Source: Schistosoma haematobium (taxonomy: Eukaryota; Platyhelminthes; Trematoda; Strigeidida; Schistosomatidae). From it: a stretch of 64,000 nt of DNA. Under the pieces are notes generated by a model. The model worked only from the letters and a program-made list of their open reading frames with translations, did not search any database and had not been told where the DNA came from. Below, in pieces: positions 35,832-50,060 of the stretch (position 1 is the stretch's first letter; each line of letters opens with the position of its first letter). The stretch is taken from positions 45,289,806 to 45,353,805 of the forward strand of contig NC_067196.1 in NCBI RefSeq assembly GCF_000699445.3, read 5' to 3'. A program made the translations under genes and the position numbers.

Positions 35832-37569
35832 ATTACTGTTTAAGCCTTGACTTGATCTAATGACCTTGATCAGTGCAGTGGAATAGAAAAGCCTGACAAT
35901 GGTTACATCCCTGTGACAATTTATTTGGCACAGATAGTTCCCACATAGCTACAAAATTCAACGTTGTTGACATTTCGTTTTTACACTTTCTGTCGTTAAG
36001 TAATCAATATTCACTGATAAAATTCTTCAAAAGACTAAATGCTGAATTTTAGAAATATATAATACTACATTATGCACTTTTGATCTATTTAGATCCATAG
36101 ATGCTGTGTTTCAAATTCATTGGCAAATTCATAAAGAAACCGTATTTTCAAGAACAGTTGTTACACTGAAAATACCAGTATTGACATAAATCTATTTTTT
36201 TCTAATCATACTACGCATAGTTTATTGTTCCTTATTAAAGTTACTACCACAGTAGAAGAAACTCTACAAATGAAATCAACTATACAGTATATTTTGTTTG
36301 TACAGCACTGAAATAAGAAACCAAAAATGACTTCAATGGACTTTGAAATTAGTTTTGACTTTTTTTAATGATATAGTTTGATGATTTTTCTTTGCAAAAT
36401 ATACAGAAATATAACACAATCGCTTTATTTATCACTGATTGTGAAAGTGATAACTATCAAAATTTTGGTCAGATGTAGGCAAAAGTGCGATATAATACTA
36501 ATCACACTTTTACAGAAGCGTCCTTTAATTTTTCAAAGAAGAAATCTGATAAGATTTAATCTAGTAGAAATGCTATAACAACACCGTGAAGCTGTTTGTT
36601 TAAGTCTTTTTAAAACAAAACGTACATGTCCAAATTCATTTTCACATTCAAAATCTTTGAAGGAGTAAATGGAAATTTAGATTTCTGTTTCTCAATTCCT
36701 CACTTTATTATATCGATACAATCCACTATCTCCTTTAGCTTACCTGTGAGTAAACGATGATTTATCAAACTATAACAAACTTTCTCCAAACACTTTCAAC
36801 TTTCCCAGTTTATCTATAGATTTAAAGTGTGTTTTTCGCATACCTATTTAAGAGTTCTTGACTCATTGATTTTAAAGTGTTTATGAATACATTGATAAAA
36901 GAACCAGTTTTTTAGTATTTTTGTTAGACCAACAAGCTTCAGAGTCAAAATATCAGTAAATATGATCGGTTTGTATATACTTTTAGAGATTGAATCTATT
37001 ACACTCAAGTGTTCAATCAGTTACTGAATTTTTTTTTCTTTCTAGATGATTGCTGTAAGCCATTAGATTATTATAAGGTTAGCAACTGTGTATTAGATAA
37101 ATCTTTAGGATTTAGCGTTTCATTACACTAGAGTGATTCATGACCTTTTGTTAGGCTTGGTGTTTATTAAGTTTTTAAGTTTATACTGTGATTCACTGTT
37201 TTTTTATCTATTCATAACGTTAAACCAAATCGAATATAACAAAACAAACACATTTTAATAGCTGTACTAAATTTATGCTTTAAAAAATGGAATAAAGCAG
37301 AGGAATTTTAGCTGGGAAACCATTGACAGAGAGTAATTTGATCTAAAGATTGACAAATGTCAAGAAAATAGCATGAATAGATTACATATGAGATTATGGA
37401 ACTAAATAAAAGTTTTCTAAGGAGATATGGAATGGAGAACACTTTACACAGCGACCAGATTAAGAAGAGCGCGAGTCGTTTACATATATCTTTTGAGTAT
37501 ATAGTTTTAGTTAGATGTTTAGTTATATTGATGCGATAGCATATACTTATAATTAATTTAATCCTTAAA
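35832..37569 (-). other. Receptor intron sequence, no feature recognised
   Basis: This is part of the 5.7-kb intron between 34922 and 40623. It is AT-rich, and short open frames here (for example 36378-36578, plus) lack any recognisable domain. Confidence 0.5.
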
Positions 37570-37925
37570 ATTAGTAGTATACGGGATTTGTGGAGATTAT
37601 AAGATTTTCACAGTTTAAATCATGAACGGAATTTAGCTAAGCGATCGTTGAGAATCTGGAAGCTTTCGCCAGCCGTTTCTTTCCAGTGTGGTGCTCCAAT
37701 CAATGGACATCTATGACTTCGCACACCGGCGTTGGATCCGAAACTTTCGGTTATATAGGGGAACGATGAACCTCCAGACCAATGAGCCGATATCCGGCAG
37801 TGTTAATGTCTAAGTTCAACTAGTTCGTGATATTCTGCAACCCGTATCCATCAAGTACAGTAGATAAATGTCTCATACCCGACACAGGTTGAACTCCAGC
37901 AGTCATAGCTTCTCACTTCTATTGT
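37570..37925 (-). mobile_element. SINE family B copy, divergent
   Basis: Minus-oriented: a 3' end (ATTTGTGGAGATTATAAG on plus), a heavily mutated hammerhead region near 37660-37710, head sequence (GAACGATGAACCTCCAGACC), and leader with GTTAATGTCTAAGTTCAAC and AGGTTGAACTCCAGCAG to about 37925. It is one of the longest copies at the leader side. Confidence 0.65.
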
Positions 37926-40622
37926 AAAGTGCTACATCTTGAAGCTAATTACTACTAAATCTATCGAATATATTTTGTACATCGAAAGTCTTTTAGGATA
38001 AGTATGATCTACTCAAGCAAGCAATAACTTTACTTTCAATTTCAGAATTTTGTTGAAAATATGACAATCAGTTCATTCAATAAACATTAGAACAAACGAG
38101 ATTAAAATGGGCTAAAGCTGACATTTCATTATAAAGTTTATATTTCTAACTTTTCTAGTTAATAATAATAAAAGAATATTTACGCGTATTGTTATATTTT
38201 GATATGCTCTTACCTTGTTATACATTATTATTCATTCAGATTTTTCTATTAAAAACTTTATTACCGGTAATATGAACAACTGAAAACAATCTTTTGTATG
38301 TTTATTTATCCCAAGATTAGTGGATGAAAATCAATCAACAAATGTAATTTAAATATATCAAACATAATATGTTTATACACTTGAGATAATATGTTTTCAC
38401 ATCTATATTTATATGTATTATTCAATATTGTTATTCTGTGTTGTCTGAAAATAAATAGATTACTTACCCACTGGGCAAATGATTCTTATGAAATAATATA
38501 ATGTTTTTTGTTTTCATTTTTGCCGGTAAAAATCGTTATCACATCGTTAAATGTGACGTGAACAACCGATTTATCATGTGTCTTCAGTGAAACTGTTTAT
38601 ATGGTATCATTAAGTTAATCGATTATCATGTATATTACTGATAGCATGAAAGTAGCTTGCAAATACGTCTGAGAGTTGTCTTATTAAAGTATAGGAAATA
38701 AAAGTGACTGCATGATTAGTTAGTATACCAGTGTTCGTTTAACCGTATCATTTAAAACTTCGTCTGAATGGAAAGATGTTGTTCATAATCTATATGTATT
38801 GCATGGGTCACAGAGTCACAAGTATGATGACACATTTGATTGAAACAGCTTCATCATCGACATCTGCTGTGTCAATAATTTACTTCATAATATGTTTAGT
38901 ATTTTCTTCATCATGGTGTTTATTTAAGAATACGAAGTCAATGAATTAAGCCATTTTTTCCAAAATTCAAACTATAGTCAATGGGATACAATATATAAAC
39001 ATCACACAGTAAATTTAATATTCGTCATCTGATTGTGAATCTGTATCGTTTCAACATTAAATACAGTGAACTTTCCTCTATATTTCAACTGCTTTATTTT
39101 GCCACTACATGTCACTATTTATTCTTAACTATAATCCAACTGTACTGTCACCAAGTAAGTGTATTTTCAATGAGCATTGAAGTTGTAGTTTACATCTAAA
39201 ATCATGAAAATAAGATCATCTATGTTAAATATGTTTGGTTCCAGCTGCACCACCTTAGCCGATATTTATTAAGTGAAGAAAGGAAATAAAATGAATTGAT
39301 ATTTGTCTTATTTAAATTCAAGAACTTACAGGATCGCCAACCTCATTATATATTCAAAATAACGGTTCGATTAGAGAATCGTTTTAAAGATTTCATTTTA
39401 TACTCAGTGGTACTGAATTACATTTCTCAGTGTAAAATATATACACAAGGTTTTAAATTTTCCAATCAGTGTTAAGAATTGTTTCTAATGGCTTAAATAC
39501 TTGGATAGACTCTTACTAGTAAAGTTCAAAGATCATTTTAAAAAGGGTTGGAAAAATAAGTTTATGAATTATAATCGGTGCAGTAACATCATGTGAATAT
39601 GAAAGAAAACGGAAATGTTACATCAAGGTCGGTGGGTTAATATTATTTGAAAGGCATAAATTCCTATCTGAAGTACAGCGCAAAGCAAACGTTTGTAAAA
39701 CATTTATGGTGAGGGTTTCTGGCATATAATTGATGTAGTTACCTTAATGTAGACTAAAGAATCATAGAGATTCAGTACATATCTCTCTAATTTAAATTTC
39801 TTCATTTTGATCTATTTTTCCTAATCTTTTTAATAAATAAGAACTGAGTTTAACTTTACGTTTGAATGATCTCTGCAGAGTACCAGAGTCGTTATCTTAG
39901 TAATTTTTGTCATATTTACATTTCCAACAAAATACCCTAATATGAGAGTATTAAATCTGTAAAAGATCAAGGGATTAGGTTTACCCTAATAATTATTTGA
40001 ACGACATTTCAAAGCTACTTAACATATACGATGGGTTTTTGTCGTAGCGTATTACAGATATATGATTATTTTTATTATTAAAAATTGACTGACGATTACG
40101 GAAAAAATACATTACGAAACAAGTGAAAGCGTAATGTGTTAAGATAATTTATTTTAGACAACTTTTTTTATTTAAACACTTATACTCTATATGTTTATCT
40201 CTCTAGTTGTATACTCAAAGAGAAACTGTTGAAATTATGTTGGTTAGGAATATGTTTACTAAATACGAAACATAAATCCTAAGTAGTGTTGAATTATTCG
40301 ATACAAGAAACTTCCTTGTTGACTAGATGCCTTATCGATCCTATTTCACATATTTAAGAAGAAATCTTGATGATTTCCGGAAGGCAGAACATTTTAAGCG
40401 AATACGTTTATGCATTTGAGAGTATTTCGTATGACATTCATACTCTTCCGTATAACTAGTTGGTGAGAATGACTGTGTTCAGAAGGGATTAAATTTCATA
40501 CGGTATCCAAGTAAACTAAAGTTCCTGATAAACATTGAACGCTTATTTAAACAGTAAAAAGGCTCTTTAAATGATTAACTTACTAATTGATGCATCCAAA
40601 AAATAAAATACCTTTGACTTAC

Positions 40623-40836
40623 CCACATTCTTCTGAACATTGGCTAACTGGAAAATTTTTTGATTCCCCACCCGGCCATATAGGTCGTGCACGCATTGTA
40701 AGTTTGCCACCTTGAAAATCACCGACCAAACGATAATGATACTGACCAGTGTATGGATCGCGCGCATAATTATATATTGAATATTGTCCATAGCCATCAC
40801 CGTTTTCATCGAATGCAACATAGTTGCCATAATTAT
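40623..40836 (-). CDS. Metabotropic glutamate receptor-like protein, end of ligand-binding region
   Basis: The acceptor TTTTTGTTAAAG precedes 40836 and the donor GG|GTAAGT follows 40623; 214 nt enter after one base of a codon and leave after two, both matching the neighbours. It encodes NYGNYVAFDENGDGYGQYSI, then a Tyr/Gly-rich YTGQYHYRLVGDFQGGKL and PVSQCSEECG. This matches the last strands of the Venus-flytrap domain (compare F-D-x-N-G-D-G-x-G-x-Y and the following SQCS) and the start of the cysteine-rich domain. The donor joins in frame to GFGEVRRL in the exon at 34922. Upstream exons were not found in 40837-64000. Confidence 0.88.
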
Positions 40837-41576
40837 CTTTAACAAAAATAAAAATGAGGTGGGAGGGTAAAGTGGATAAAAAGTCAGTGGTAAGATTAAT
40901 AGCTATCGAAATAAAATATTTCGTTGAAGAACCAATTTAACGATCATGAAGACCACCTACATCTACATGAACATGGATTAGCAATAAATCAACATTACGT
41001 AATATTACTAAAACCGATACATTAAAACAATCATCGACAGGAATTTGACTAGAGAATTATTAAGGAAGATCTAAAATTTTTGCAAAGTGCTAGAAGTATG
41101 AAATTCAGATCTGATGGCAATCCGCAGATATATCGGCATGCGTTCATCCTGCTAGCACATAATCAGAGGATTAGAGGTCAACTGAAATTCATACCCAACA
41201 CAAGTGCAAGAACCTATGGAGACAACCTTCACAAATAAGATCATCAGAACGATCTGATATGACAACAGCTAAATAAATGGAGCACTCCTTTCAAGATGAA
41301 GTAGTCCCTGATTACTATGACCAGTGTAACAATGAAAGTTCTGAAGTTAAACTATCTAGCGTGGGGAACTTTATAATCTACTGTACAAAGTACTCAATTG
41401 AAAAACTAGTGAGATATTTCAGATTATTTAACTGATTGATTTAGTATGACACAAATATATTGACTAAACATTCGCATCTAAATTAGTAAAGTGAAGGCAT
41501 TATGTAACCTATTTTTAATATAGGTGATAATCCATCAATATTTCATCAGAACCATCAGGTTATTTTGCAGTGATTG

Positions 41577-41700
41577 CGGTACTTGAAGCCAGGGCCTATC
41601 AGTCTCGCGCGCAAATGCTTAACCACTAGACCACTGAGTCGGCCGGCATCTAACGGTGTTAATATCTAACTTCAACTAATCCACGAAATTGAGCGGGTTG
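41577..41700 (-). mobile_element. SINE family B head fragment
   Basis: Only the tRNA-like head and leader are present: CAGTCTCGCGCGCAAATGC and CCACTGAGTCGGCCGGCATC on plus, then TTAATATCTAACTTCAAC. The hammerhead and 3' end are missing. Confidence 0.7.
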
Positions 41701-44690
41701 TCAAGTACTGCATTTTTATTTTATATAAAGGCTCTTCCTCATTATTCTTAGTGTTGTAAATACTATATTTGAAGTATTCGTGTAAAATATTCATAGTGTT
41801 GTTTAACTAATTATTTTATGGGAAAATCAATAAATTTCAACTTTCTAATCTTTTGAAATTATCTTAATGGGTTTCTGGAAGTTTCGTATATTACATGTAT
41901 ATTTACAGCGTTTATTTTCGTTCTCTAATTTTTTATTTGAGTACTTGCTGTATCATTCTTAAGTTTTTTTTAATATCGAACTATTACAAGTTATAAACAA
42001 CTGATGAAGACTTAATGAATCATGATGAAATTGTTTTTATCCAACTTTTAATTCTTATTTTTTCTGTTCAATTTAATGAAAGTGAATGATGTCATATCAA
42101 TAACCAAATATTAAATGTGAATGTATGAAATGGGTGACGATTAGTTTATTTTATGCAATGACATTCCTTTTTGAATAAATTAAAAGATTATTTACACTAA
42201 ATGGCATTAGATTAAAACCAGAATATACATGAAAAAACATCCATTTTAAAACATGCATTTAGGAGATATTGTAGGCGAGTTTTTTAAGAAACATCTGAAT
42301 GAACCTTTATTCACTAGTTACACAAATTGACCATTCTTAAACAAACAGAATTTATAGTATGATCAAGTCGTCAGATTCTATAATTGCATTGAATCTACCA
42401 AGACATATCAATCAGTAAAACCCCCATAGGTAAAATGTAATATAATTTTTTTTAATGATGACGAAAATTTGTAATTAATATGAATTCAGTTGATTAAGTC
42501 GTGTTCTCTAAGCTCGGAGGTGTAGTTCTACGTTTTTTTCTTAGTAACAAGATAAAATGTTCACTGTTCTCAGTAGATTTTCTTCAATAGATGGCAAGTT
42601 GGTTTACAGATAAAAATTTAGAAAAAATTAAGGCTATTTACGTTTTTATCTAAAGGAAATATCTGATGTCATATATATTTGTTAGATTACCAGATATATA
42701 TCACATTTTATAGCATAAAAATGTTCCACGTATAAATGTGATGTTTTTTAAGGAGATCAGATGTTATGTATATCTTACTGTCAATAAACAGGAAGTAAGT
42801 TTATCTGTGAAAGTTTAGAGTCTTACTATGTTAGTTATCTGTGACTAAAGAGTAAAATCGATAACAAAATTGTATTACTTATTATGAAATGGTCATTTTA
42901 AAGAGGGACTAATTTCCTGATGGTAAACTATCAACCAGTACACACATATTTATAGATTTCATTTTTCTAAAAAAAATATCACTCTAATCATAGAGGTCAT
43001 TTTGTAGAACTTAACTAAGGATTATCTACCAATGTAAATTATTTAGTTGATATTCAGATGGATTTAGTGTAGAGGTTTTAAAAGAATTAATCAGTGCTAA
43101 CAAGCGTTTTCTTATTCCTACACTCCATTTGAATGAAGTGATAGTTTGATTTTAAAAAGTAGGTCAGTGATCTCATCGGGTTGTATTCATATTTATATTT
43201 AGTATTTATAAGTTCAACATAAAATAACTATTGTATCCCTTTAAAAATCGATCTAAATTTTTATAAACTATTAAAACAATAAAAAAGAATAGAATGTACA
43301 ATGAAAAACCATTCAGTTTCAAAAATATGGAGGCAAGTTTGAATTAAGAAGGACTTAAATATCCAAGAAAAAGGTCAATAGTATTAATATGTTCATTAAT
43401 ATTTATCATTTGAAAAACAGGAATCTTTGAAAATATCTTGATCGATTTCTTAATGGTTGAAATAAAGAAAGGTAACATTACAAACTATTTAACAATCAAA
43501 AGATAATAATAGTTTAGTTCACAAAACCTTTCGTAATGAAAACTTATATGTGATGTTCAATGAATCACTACAGAGATAATTAAATTACTAGATTTATTTG
43601 TTCTTATCAAATGGGATAAATAATATAACTGGCTATTAACAGTATTGTTATGATTATGAAAGTTAGACTTGAAACAGGAGAGTGACATTTGAACTATATG
43701 AAGGAGGAGACTGAACTAATGACAGATGAACATTTTATTCACCATTCGAAAAATACCACGACAACTTTAACCAAATACTCTGATTTATGTGTCAAGTTCA
43801 CAAATAGTTTGATGATTCGGTAATGAATATCACAACCAATATAGGGTAAATATAAAAATAAATTTCATATAAAACTACTGCAAAACGCATCCTACACTAA
43901 AACATGGACCAACACCACGTTATGTTGATACGAAGTATGTTACTCAGACTATTATACTGAAATAAAGTGGATATTATACTGAACAAAATATCACACTGAA
44001 ATAAAAAAGTAGTCATGTGACTTTATCTCGTTTTAATGAGTGAGAGTTTGTTGGAACTTTCGTAAGCCATTATTTAGAATAGTGTACAAATACAAACAAA
44101 ATATTTACTTAATTTTTACTTATGTGGCTAATCAACTGTTTAACACTGATAACGACCTAAATAATAAACATTTTTGACGAAGTTTCTAATTCTTCTCATT
44201 TCAAGATTAACCCTTTATTGGAGATTATAGATCGCTTCGAAGCCAACATATTTTCAAAGTTAATCGGATTAATTAAATTTAAAATGTACGTGATACATGA
44301 TGAACACTAACTTCTGATTTAAATCGGTCGACGGGCATTACCGTGTAATCCTATGTAATTATGTAGCTTACATTCAATATTTTTATAAATGATTTATTAA
44401 TGTCAATTGGGAAGAGTTTTCCAACGAACTATTTATAGGTATCAATACGAAAATTATATTTATTAGTGAACTCTCTTGACGTTTGATAGAATCATGAGTA
44501 CTAACAAGTGTTAAACGAGTGTTAAACAATTAAGTAGACATCTCTAACCTTATACACATGAAATGAATAATAAAATTTAATTCTAGATATTACGAAGGTG
44601 AAATATTCAGCCTGATCTATTCAAAAATATATAAAAATGCAATTAATGTTATAGATAACCACTCATAGTAAAGTTATGTAGTCTGAAATA
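41700..44690. other. AT-rich DNA, no gene seen
   Basis: No ligand-binding-domain exon of the receptor or other coding sequence could be recognised on either strand. It may be intron of the receptor or upstream DNA. Confidence 0.5.
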
Positions 44691-44696
44691 ATCAAC

Positions 44697-44835
44697 TTTG
44701 ATGGAGTTTTGTTCTCTGAGCTGGATGGTTTGGTCTTGCAACTTACATCGTTCTTCTGAACGACATAATCAGCTCAGAGAACAAAACTCCATCAAAATCA
44801 TTCACCTGAGCTACAAACCTTCTCCACCATCTCGA
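44697..44835. repeat. Penelope-derived palindrome
   Basis: The left arm 44697-44768 (from TTGATGGAGTTTTGTTCTC to CTTCTGAACGACATAATCAG) meets the right arm 44770-44835 (CTCAGAGAACAAAACTCC and on to CTACAAACCTTCTCCACC). The outer 23 bp are perfect inverted repeats, so the transcript would form a long hairpin. Confidence 0.7.
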
Positions 44836-46389
44836 AATAATAAGCGCGTTTTATCTATTGGTTTAAAGATTTCATTCTGCATGATATTGTAGTTCGATAA
44901 TATTTTTTGATGATAATTTCAAATAGCAGGACTTCATGGCTCATAGTGTAGTATGAACTGCCAGATGAAGTAAGATGTAAATATGATCAGAAGAATAACC
45001 AATATAAGATTCAAATGTTGTGTGTAGCTACAAATTGTAACTGTTTTGTTCATAAGATATGACATCAGCAATTTACAAACAAATGTTTTGTTTATTCACA
45101 GTTTTGCCCCTTAAAACTATTGATATGATAATAAATCATAGACCTTTAAGCAAAATAACAATATGATTATTATATTATTATATTATTGTTTATTTCTAAC
45201 TTCTAATATCATTAATATCTACGAGTGGTTGCTTATTCTGTTGATACAAGTCTCTATTCACCGATCCAATATTTTACAATCTTTTTGAAAAAATCTCTGT
45301 TTATATTAATGCTTTATTTAGCATGGGTAATACTGAAGATTTATAAGGCAAAATTATTTCGCCCTCATTTTTCTTCATCAAAATAGGTGCACTAGAATAA
45401 AAAAGAATGTTTATTTTCTATTTTACATAAATGCACAAAATGTAAGCCAGTACATGTGCACTATCGTTTGCACTTTCAATTCTAAATCAAACTATTCTTG
45501 ATCACAAGTTGGGTTTTTTGATTACGTACTTTCTAAATATTTACTGTATTAAATATTGGCTACACAGTAAAATCTATTTTGCTTTCTGTTGAAACAAGGG
45601 AAATACTTGGTGATACACATGGTGAGTTGTTCTTCTTAAATAGCAAATGATGCATATAAAGATACATAAAGAAATCTAATTGTAAGCATCCTATTAATGA
45701 CAATACACATACCGTGTGACTAACATAGGTTTAATTATATGCACTGAATATTTTTATTTGACATAGTGTTAATGAAGTTGTGAAATTTGTTCTATCAACA
45801 GAATGGCTCACACTAAACATATCAGTATTTCATGTTACATTGCCAGTGGTATTTGAAAGAGAACTTTTAAACTAATGTATACAGTTACTGATATTTGTTT
45901 ATATGATGTCTGTAGTATCAGACCTTTACTTACATAGTTTTTTTTCTCTGTACTGAATTGTCAGAATGTAATAATAAACAGAATGAGTTTAAGTTCCCGA
46001 ATACATATGTTATTTCTCTGTTACAGACTAATTTATGTCAAGTACAAGTATTTAACCTCCATTTTCGTTCGTAAAGCTAATATTCTGTCACACAGGAAAG
46101 CATAAATGGGTAAGTATCAGCCGATAAATGTGTTATCTCCCATCGGTGTTCATAAGTTTGTCATACTGACCACTGTTACAGTATATCTGCAATTACTACT
46201 TATAAGAATAACTTTTAACTAGTTCATTCATGTATACTTTATTAATCTTCCTAAAATATGCATACCTAATGTCATGCAGTTACTGTTGGTTTACTTAAAT
46301 CACAATTTTCAATGGAGTGACTTAAACATCTAAATGTCATCTAATCTGATTTATAACTTTTTCTTGAGAATGTATAATTTTAATATAGA

Positions 46390-46480
46390 TTAATAGGACG
46401 AAACATCCGTTCAATGCTTCCAAGTTTTCCATAATGGTCTAGCTTCAATTGACTCATGATCATAACTATTGAAATTAATC
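46390..46480 (+). mobile_element. SINE family B 3' fragment beginning inside the hammerhead
   Basis: Homology starts at AATAGGACGAAAC, in the loop of stem II, and runs through a mutated cleavage region (ATCCGTTCAATGC) to the 3' end with GACTCATGATCATAACTATTG. Confidence 0.75.
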
Positions 46481-47227
46481 ATTTAATCACTAAGGGAATT
46501 TTATTATCTTTATGAAACAAACTTTCATATAAAAAGAAGTAGAAAATCTAACACCATTGCAATATAAAAAAAAGATGAAGGCATATTCATAAACATGTAA
46601 TTTGAGCAGATAAATGATACTTAACACATGGATTAAATAAAACATCCATTTTATATTTGACTCAATTAATTTAATTGTACTTATTTTTCTAAAATTGATT
46701 AATTCTAATTTTATATATTTGCCCATGGGAAATGTAACAATAATCTTAATTGTTTCACATATCAAAGAAGCTGAACTTTTTCTTTAATAGACTTTGATTG
46801 AATAATTAAAAAAAGAATATTTCAATTAAAACCTGATAAGCTTTTATAGATGATTTTATTGGAAGAGAACTTACTGTAGAACACTTGAAAAGTATCTTCA
46901 ATATATTGATTAAAATACATATCGATTCTACCAATAATGCGTTTATATTAGCCAGTGAATGATAGAAATTTCAAATATTTAACATACAAAATGCACAAAT
47001 ATACGTAGATTGTGCTCTACCTGCTGTCCTACGGCTATGACTTGAAAAAATAAACTTCTTCAATTTCATCAAGTAAAGTAAGAATACAGAAAACTAAGGG
47101 GGCCGAAAATTCTGTTGACATTACGAAAACATATCGTTCAACCAAAACACAATCATTTATTTCTTAATTTATACATAATATAATATACAGTGTTACCGTA
47201 TAATGAATGTAATTCATATTTGAAATG

Positions 47228-47690
47228 AAATGGTGGAGATTTTGTAGCTTCGCTAGATGATTTTTGATAGAGTTTTGTTTTCTGAGTTAGATGGTTAGGT
47301 CATAGAGCTTTCGTCGTTCTTCTGAACAGCATCAGTAAAACTGAAGTGTTCGAATTTCTACTCACATGGCTCACAGTTTGTCCTGTAGACCTTAATGTTG
47401 ACTGGTTCTTGTTAACATTTGACTCGTCATTGTTTACTTTATTTTGGTCATATCTCCCATTGGTTTGATTTTTGGTCCTAGGATTTTCCTGATAAATTGG
47501 ATAGATTTCAATATGTTTGTTCATTGCTGATTTACATGAGTGCCAAGTTCCCAAAAATTCTCTGGTGTTTTTAGAGTTGCCACAATACAAGATTCCCACA
47601 TTTTTCCAATCAAATGTGTGTCCACAGTTGTCCACGTGCATTGAGAATATAAATCTCACGTGAACGAAAGTTAACACTTATTATACTGAA
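47228..47690 (-). pseudogene. Penelope-like element fragment: C-terminal part of GIY-YIG endonuclease and 3' end
   Basis: The minus-strand frame 47677-47300 encodes MHVDNCGHTFDWKNVGILY, then NSKNTREFLGTWHS and a stretch with HIEIYPIYQENPR. This resembles the C-terminal half of the GIY-YIG nuclease of Penelope-like elements (His, D-W, then R-E). A Thr/Ser/Asn-rich linker (RSTGQTVSHVSRNSNTS) follows, then a small deletion shifts the frame just before the ADD(V)VQKND-like stretch seen in the palindromes. The element is truncated upstream near 47690; its 3' end lies near 47228. It ties the palindromes at 5.8, 29.3, 44.7 and 51.0 kb to this class. Confidence 0.7.
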
Positions 47691-48845
47691 CGAAAATTAT
47701 GTAAACTAACGCATAAAATATTCACTTGAAGTAATGTAAAACCAATGATAAAGTCCAAAAGTTACCATTGTTCTAGACATTTTTATCCTTGTGTTGAATA
47801 GACTTACTGTATGGCGTGAAGTATGTTCATTTTGAAGTGATTTATTTGAATACATCAAGAACAATATTCGTAGCAGAACCAGTTCACTAACTTTAAAGAT
47901 TCTCTTTTAGAATTTCAAACTGAAGTATTGTTTGCCTACTTTACAATATAGTGTTGATACTCATGAATTGTCCTAATAATATAACTTTTTAAAAAAGTTA
48001 GTTGCTAAGTATATACTTTATGCTTACAATTATCAGGTTCATTCTTTCATTCTTACTTCCTGACAAAGCTTCACTCATATCAATTTCACACTTTTAATTA
48101 CCTATCTTCATAGGTTTAAAAGTTTTTTTTTAAATTTTAATATATTCACATTTACTAACATATGAATATTAAATGGTATGTACAATAATTACAATTCTTC
48201 CATTTTGAATGGTTTTTAATTAACTTTAATCAAGTACTTTCTGTTAGCATAATATAAAGTATATACACCTATTCCTGAATAATAATTATTGTTTCTAGCA
48301 TGTATCTTTCGAGAATCTTCGAAATAAACTGAATCCAAATTATTTCGCTACGATTGTTGTTCATACTTTATTCAAATTTATAGTAAGAAAAGGGTTTTAC
48401 GAAATGCTTCTTGCAATATACAAAACACTGACAGTTTTCCCAAGACTCCGTGCATACACTCAAAAGTCTTGAAATTTAAAGATAGATACTGAGAGATATT
48501 TGTCTCATAGTCAAACAACTTATAGATAACTTAGTTTCTATGCCTTATTGATGGCTTTACAGAGAAAATGTCATAATGTTTGATTGTAAGGTGTAAGCTT
48601 TTTTCCAATAAAGTTTTTTAGTACTTCTGAATATGAACTTCACTATTCAAATTAGCCTGAAAACACCTAATTTTTCCAGTAACAAGTGATCTGGTTATAG
48701 GTTTTGGTGCTTTTAATAATAATGAATAAATGACATATCAGTGAACGGTTTAACAATATTATTAAAAAAACTAAAAGTATTAAGTAGCACAATATTCCAC
48801 TGACTAATTGAAGGCAAAGCTCTCTTACATTTTGCTCTTATTGAC

Positions 48846-48971
48846 ATTTCTAAGCATATCAGAAGGGGCGTTTTGTGGATATTATAGTAACTTTAATAGT
48901 TGAGAGTCAATTGAAGCTAGACCACCATGGAAAACCTGGGAGCACTGGACGGCCGTTTCTAAATATGTTTA
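48846..48971 (-). mobile_element. SINE family B 3' part, truncated at the hammerhead, with probable TSD
   Basis: It runs from the terminus CAGAAGGGGCGTTTTGTGGA (48860) to CGGCCG at about 48956, i.e. its 5' end falls at stem III of the ribozyme. Flanks TTTCTAAGCATAT (48847-48859) and TTTCTAAATAT (48957-48967) look like a duplicated target with a 2-nt indel. Confidence 0.72.
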
Positions 48972-49906
48972 AATTTTATTCTCTGTTATCAAATTAACTA
49001 CAAGTATACCGAGTGCTTTATTTTATATGAAACTAATGAAACTACATACCAGGAAATTGTTTTCATGATTGAAATGACATAATCTGAAGAACCACTGAAA
49101 AACTAAAATAACAGGTGGGTTTTTAAAGTTATAGTTTATGACTCTTCAGTGTTCTACATGTTGCCATGACTTTGAAGTTACAAAACGGGTAGTATAAATT
49201 AAAACCGCTTGGTCGGAATTTTAAGGATCTACATTTTTACAATGAAGAGTTTTTGTGGTGCAGCACACTCTATGCAGTTCAATTGGTGATATATATATGA
49301 CATTCAACTGGCTTGATTCCAGAGATTACCTTCAAATTTAATCAGTCACAAACAAACTCATCAGAACGAATTGGTTAACCGCTTATAGAGTAGATGGAGA
49401 ACGTAATTCTAAATGATGTAGGCCATGATGATATTATTTAGAATATAATGAAAACTCCGGATTCAAAGCATAGTGCTGAAACAACACAGTGTCGTTAAAA
49501 TTTATTCAATATTTTCCGATTCCACGAAGTAAAGTAAACCAACTGTCGCTTATAGACTAACTTAAATAAGTAACAAACAGTCATCATAGAAATTCCTGTA
49601 GACCTTCAAGACGCGCGACAGTTTTTTGTGAGTTTATCAGTGAGAAAAGATGACTCGAGTAATATTATTTCTTTAGGTGTAATTGATATGACGAGAAGAA
49701 AAGTCACAGCTCGATTGATTTACTCATTATGGGTTTTGTTCAACATTACTTCCGTTCTGATTCAATGTAATGATTATTCAGTGTATTATTCGGTTTTGTT
49801 TTCCTGTATGATATACGATATTTTTGTATCCAATGGACATTAAATATGCTCAGCATATGATTTGTTATAACTGTAAGTATTTTTCATACATGTGATTTCA
49901 TCCTAA

Positions 49907-50060
49907 TTATTAATCCATATGTGTAGACGAATCAATATATAAATGAGTGTACCGTCTGACTACAGTCGTCGTGTTTTGGGGGTTAATAATTCATCATTTA
50001 TACCAGTCTTTGTGTTTTTACTTTCGCGTCGTGGGAATTGCAGTAGTTCTTCGTTTTACG
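49907..50060 (+). repeat. Dispersed repeat of unknown class (intact relative of the 56-kb copy)
   Basis: This segment aligns by eye with 56262-56311 joined to 56717-56830 (shared AATCAATATATAAATGAG, GTCGTCGTGTTTTGGGGG, and TTTCGCGTCGTGGG). It therefore shows the target of the SINE insertion at 56312 in its empty state. I cannot assign the repeat to a class. Confidence 0.6.

Noticed and set aside
47300..47677. Host gene exon
   Set aside because: The GIY-YIG-like segment plus the downstream sequence shared with four dispersed palindromes points to a Penelope-like fragment.
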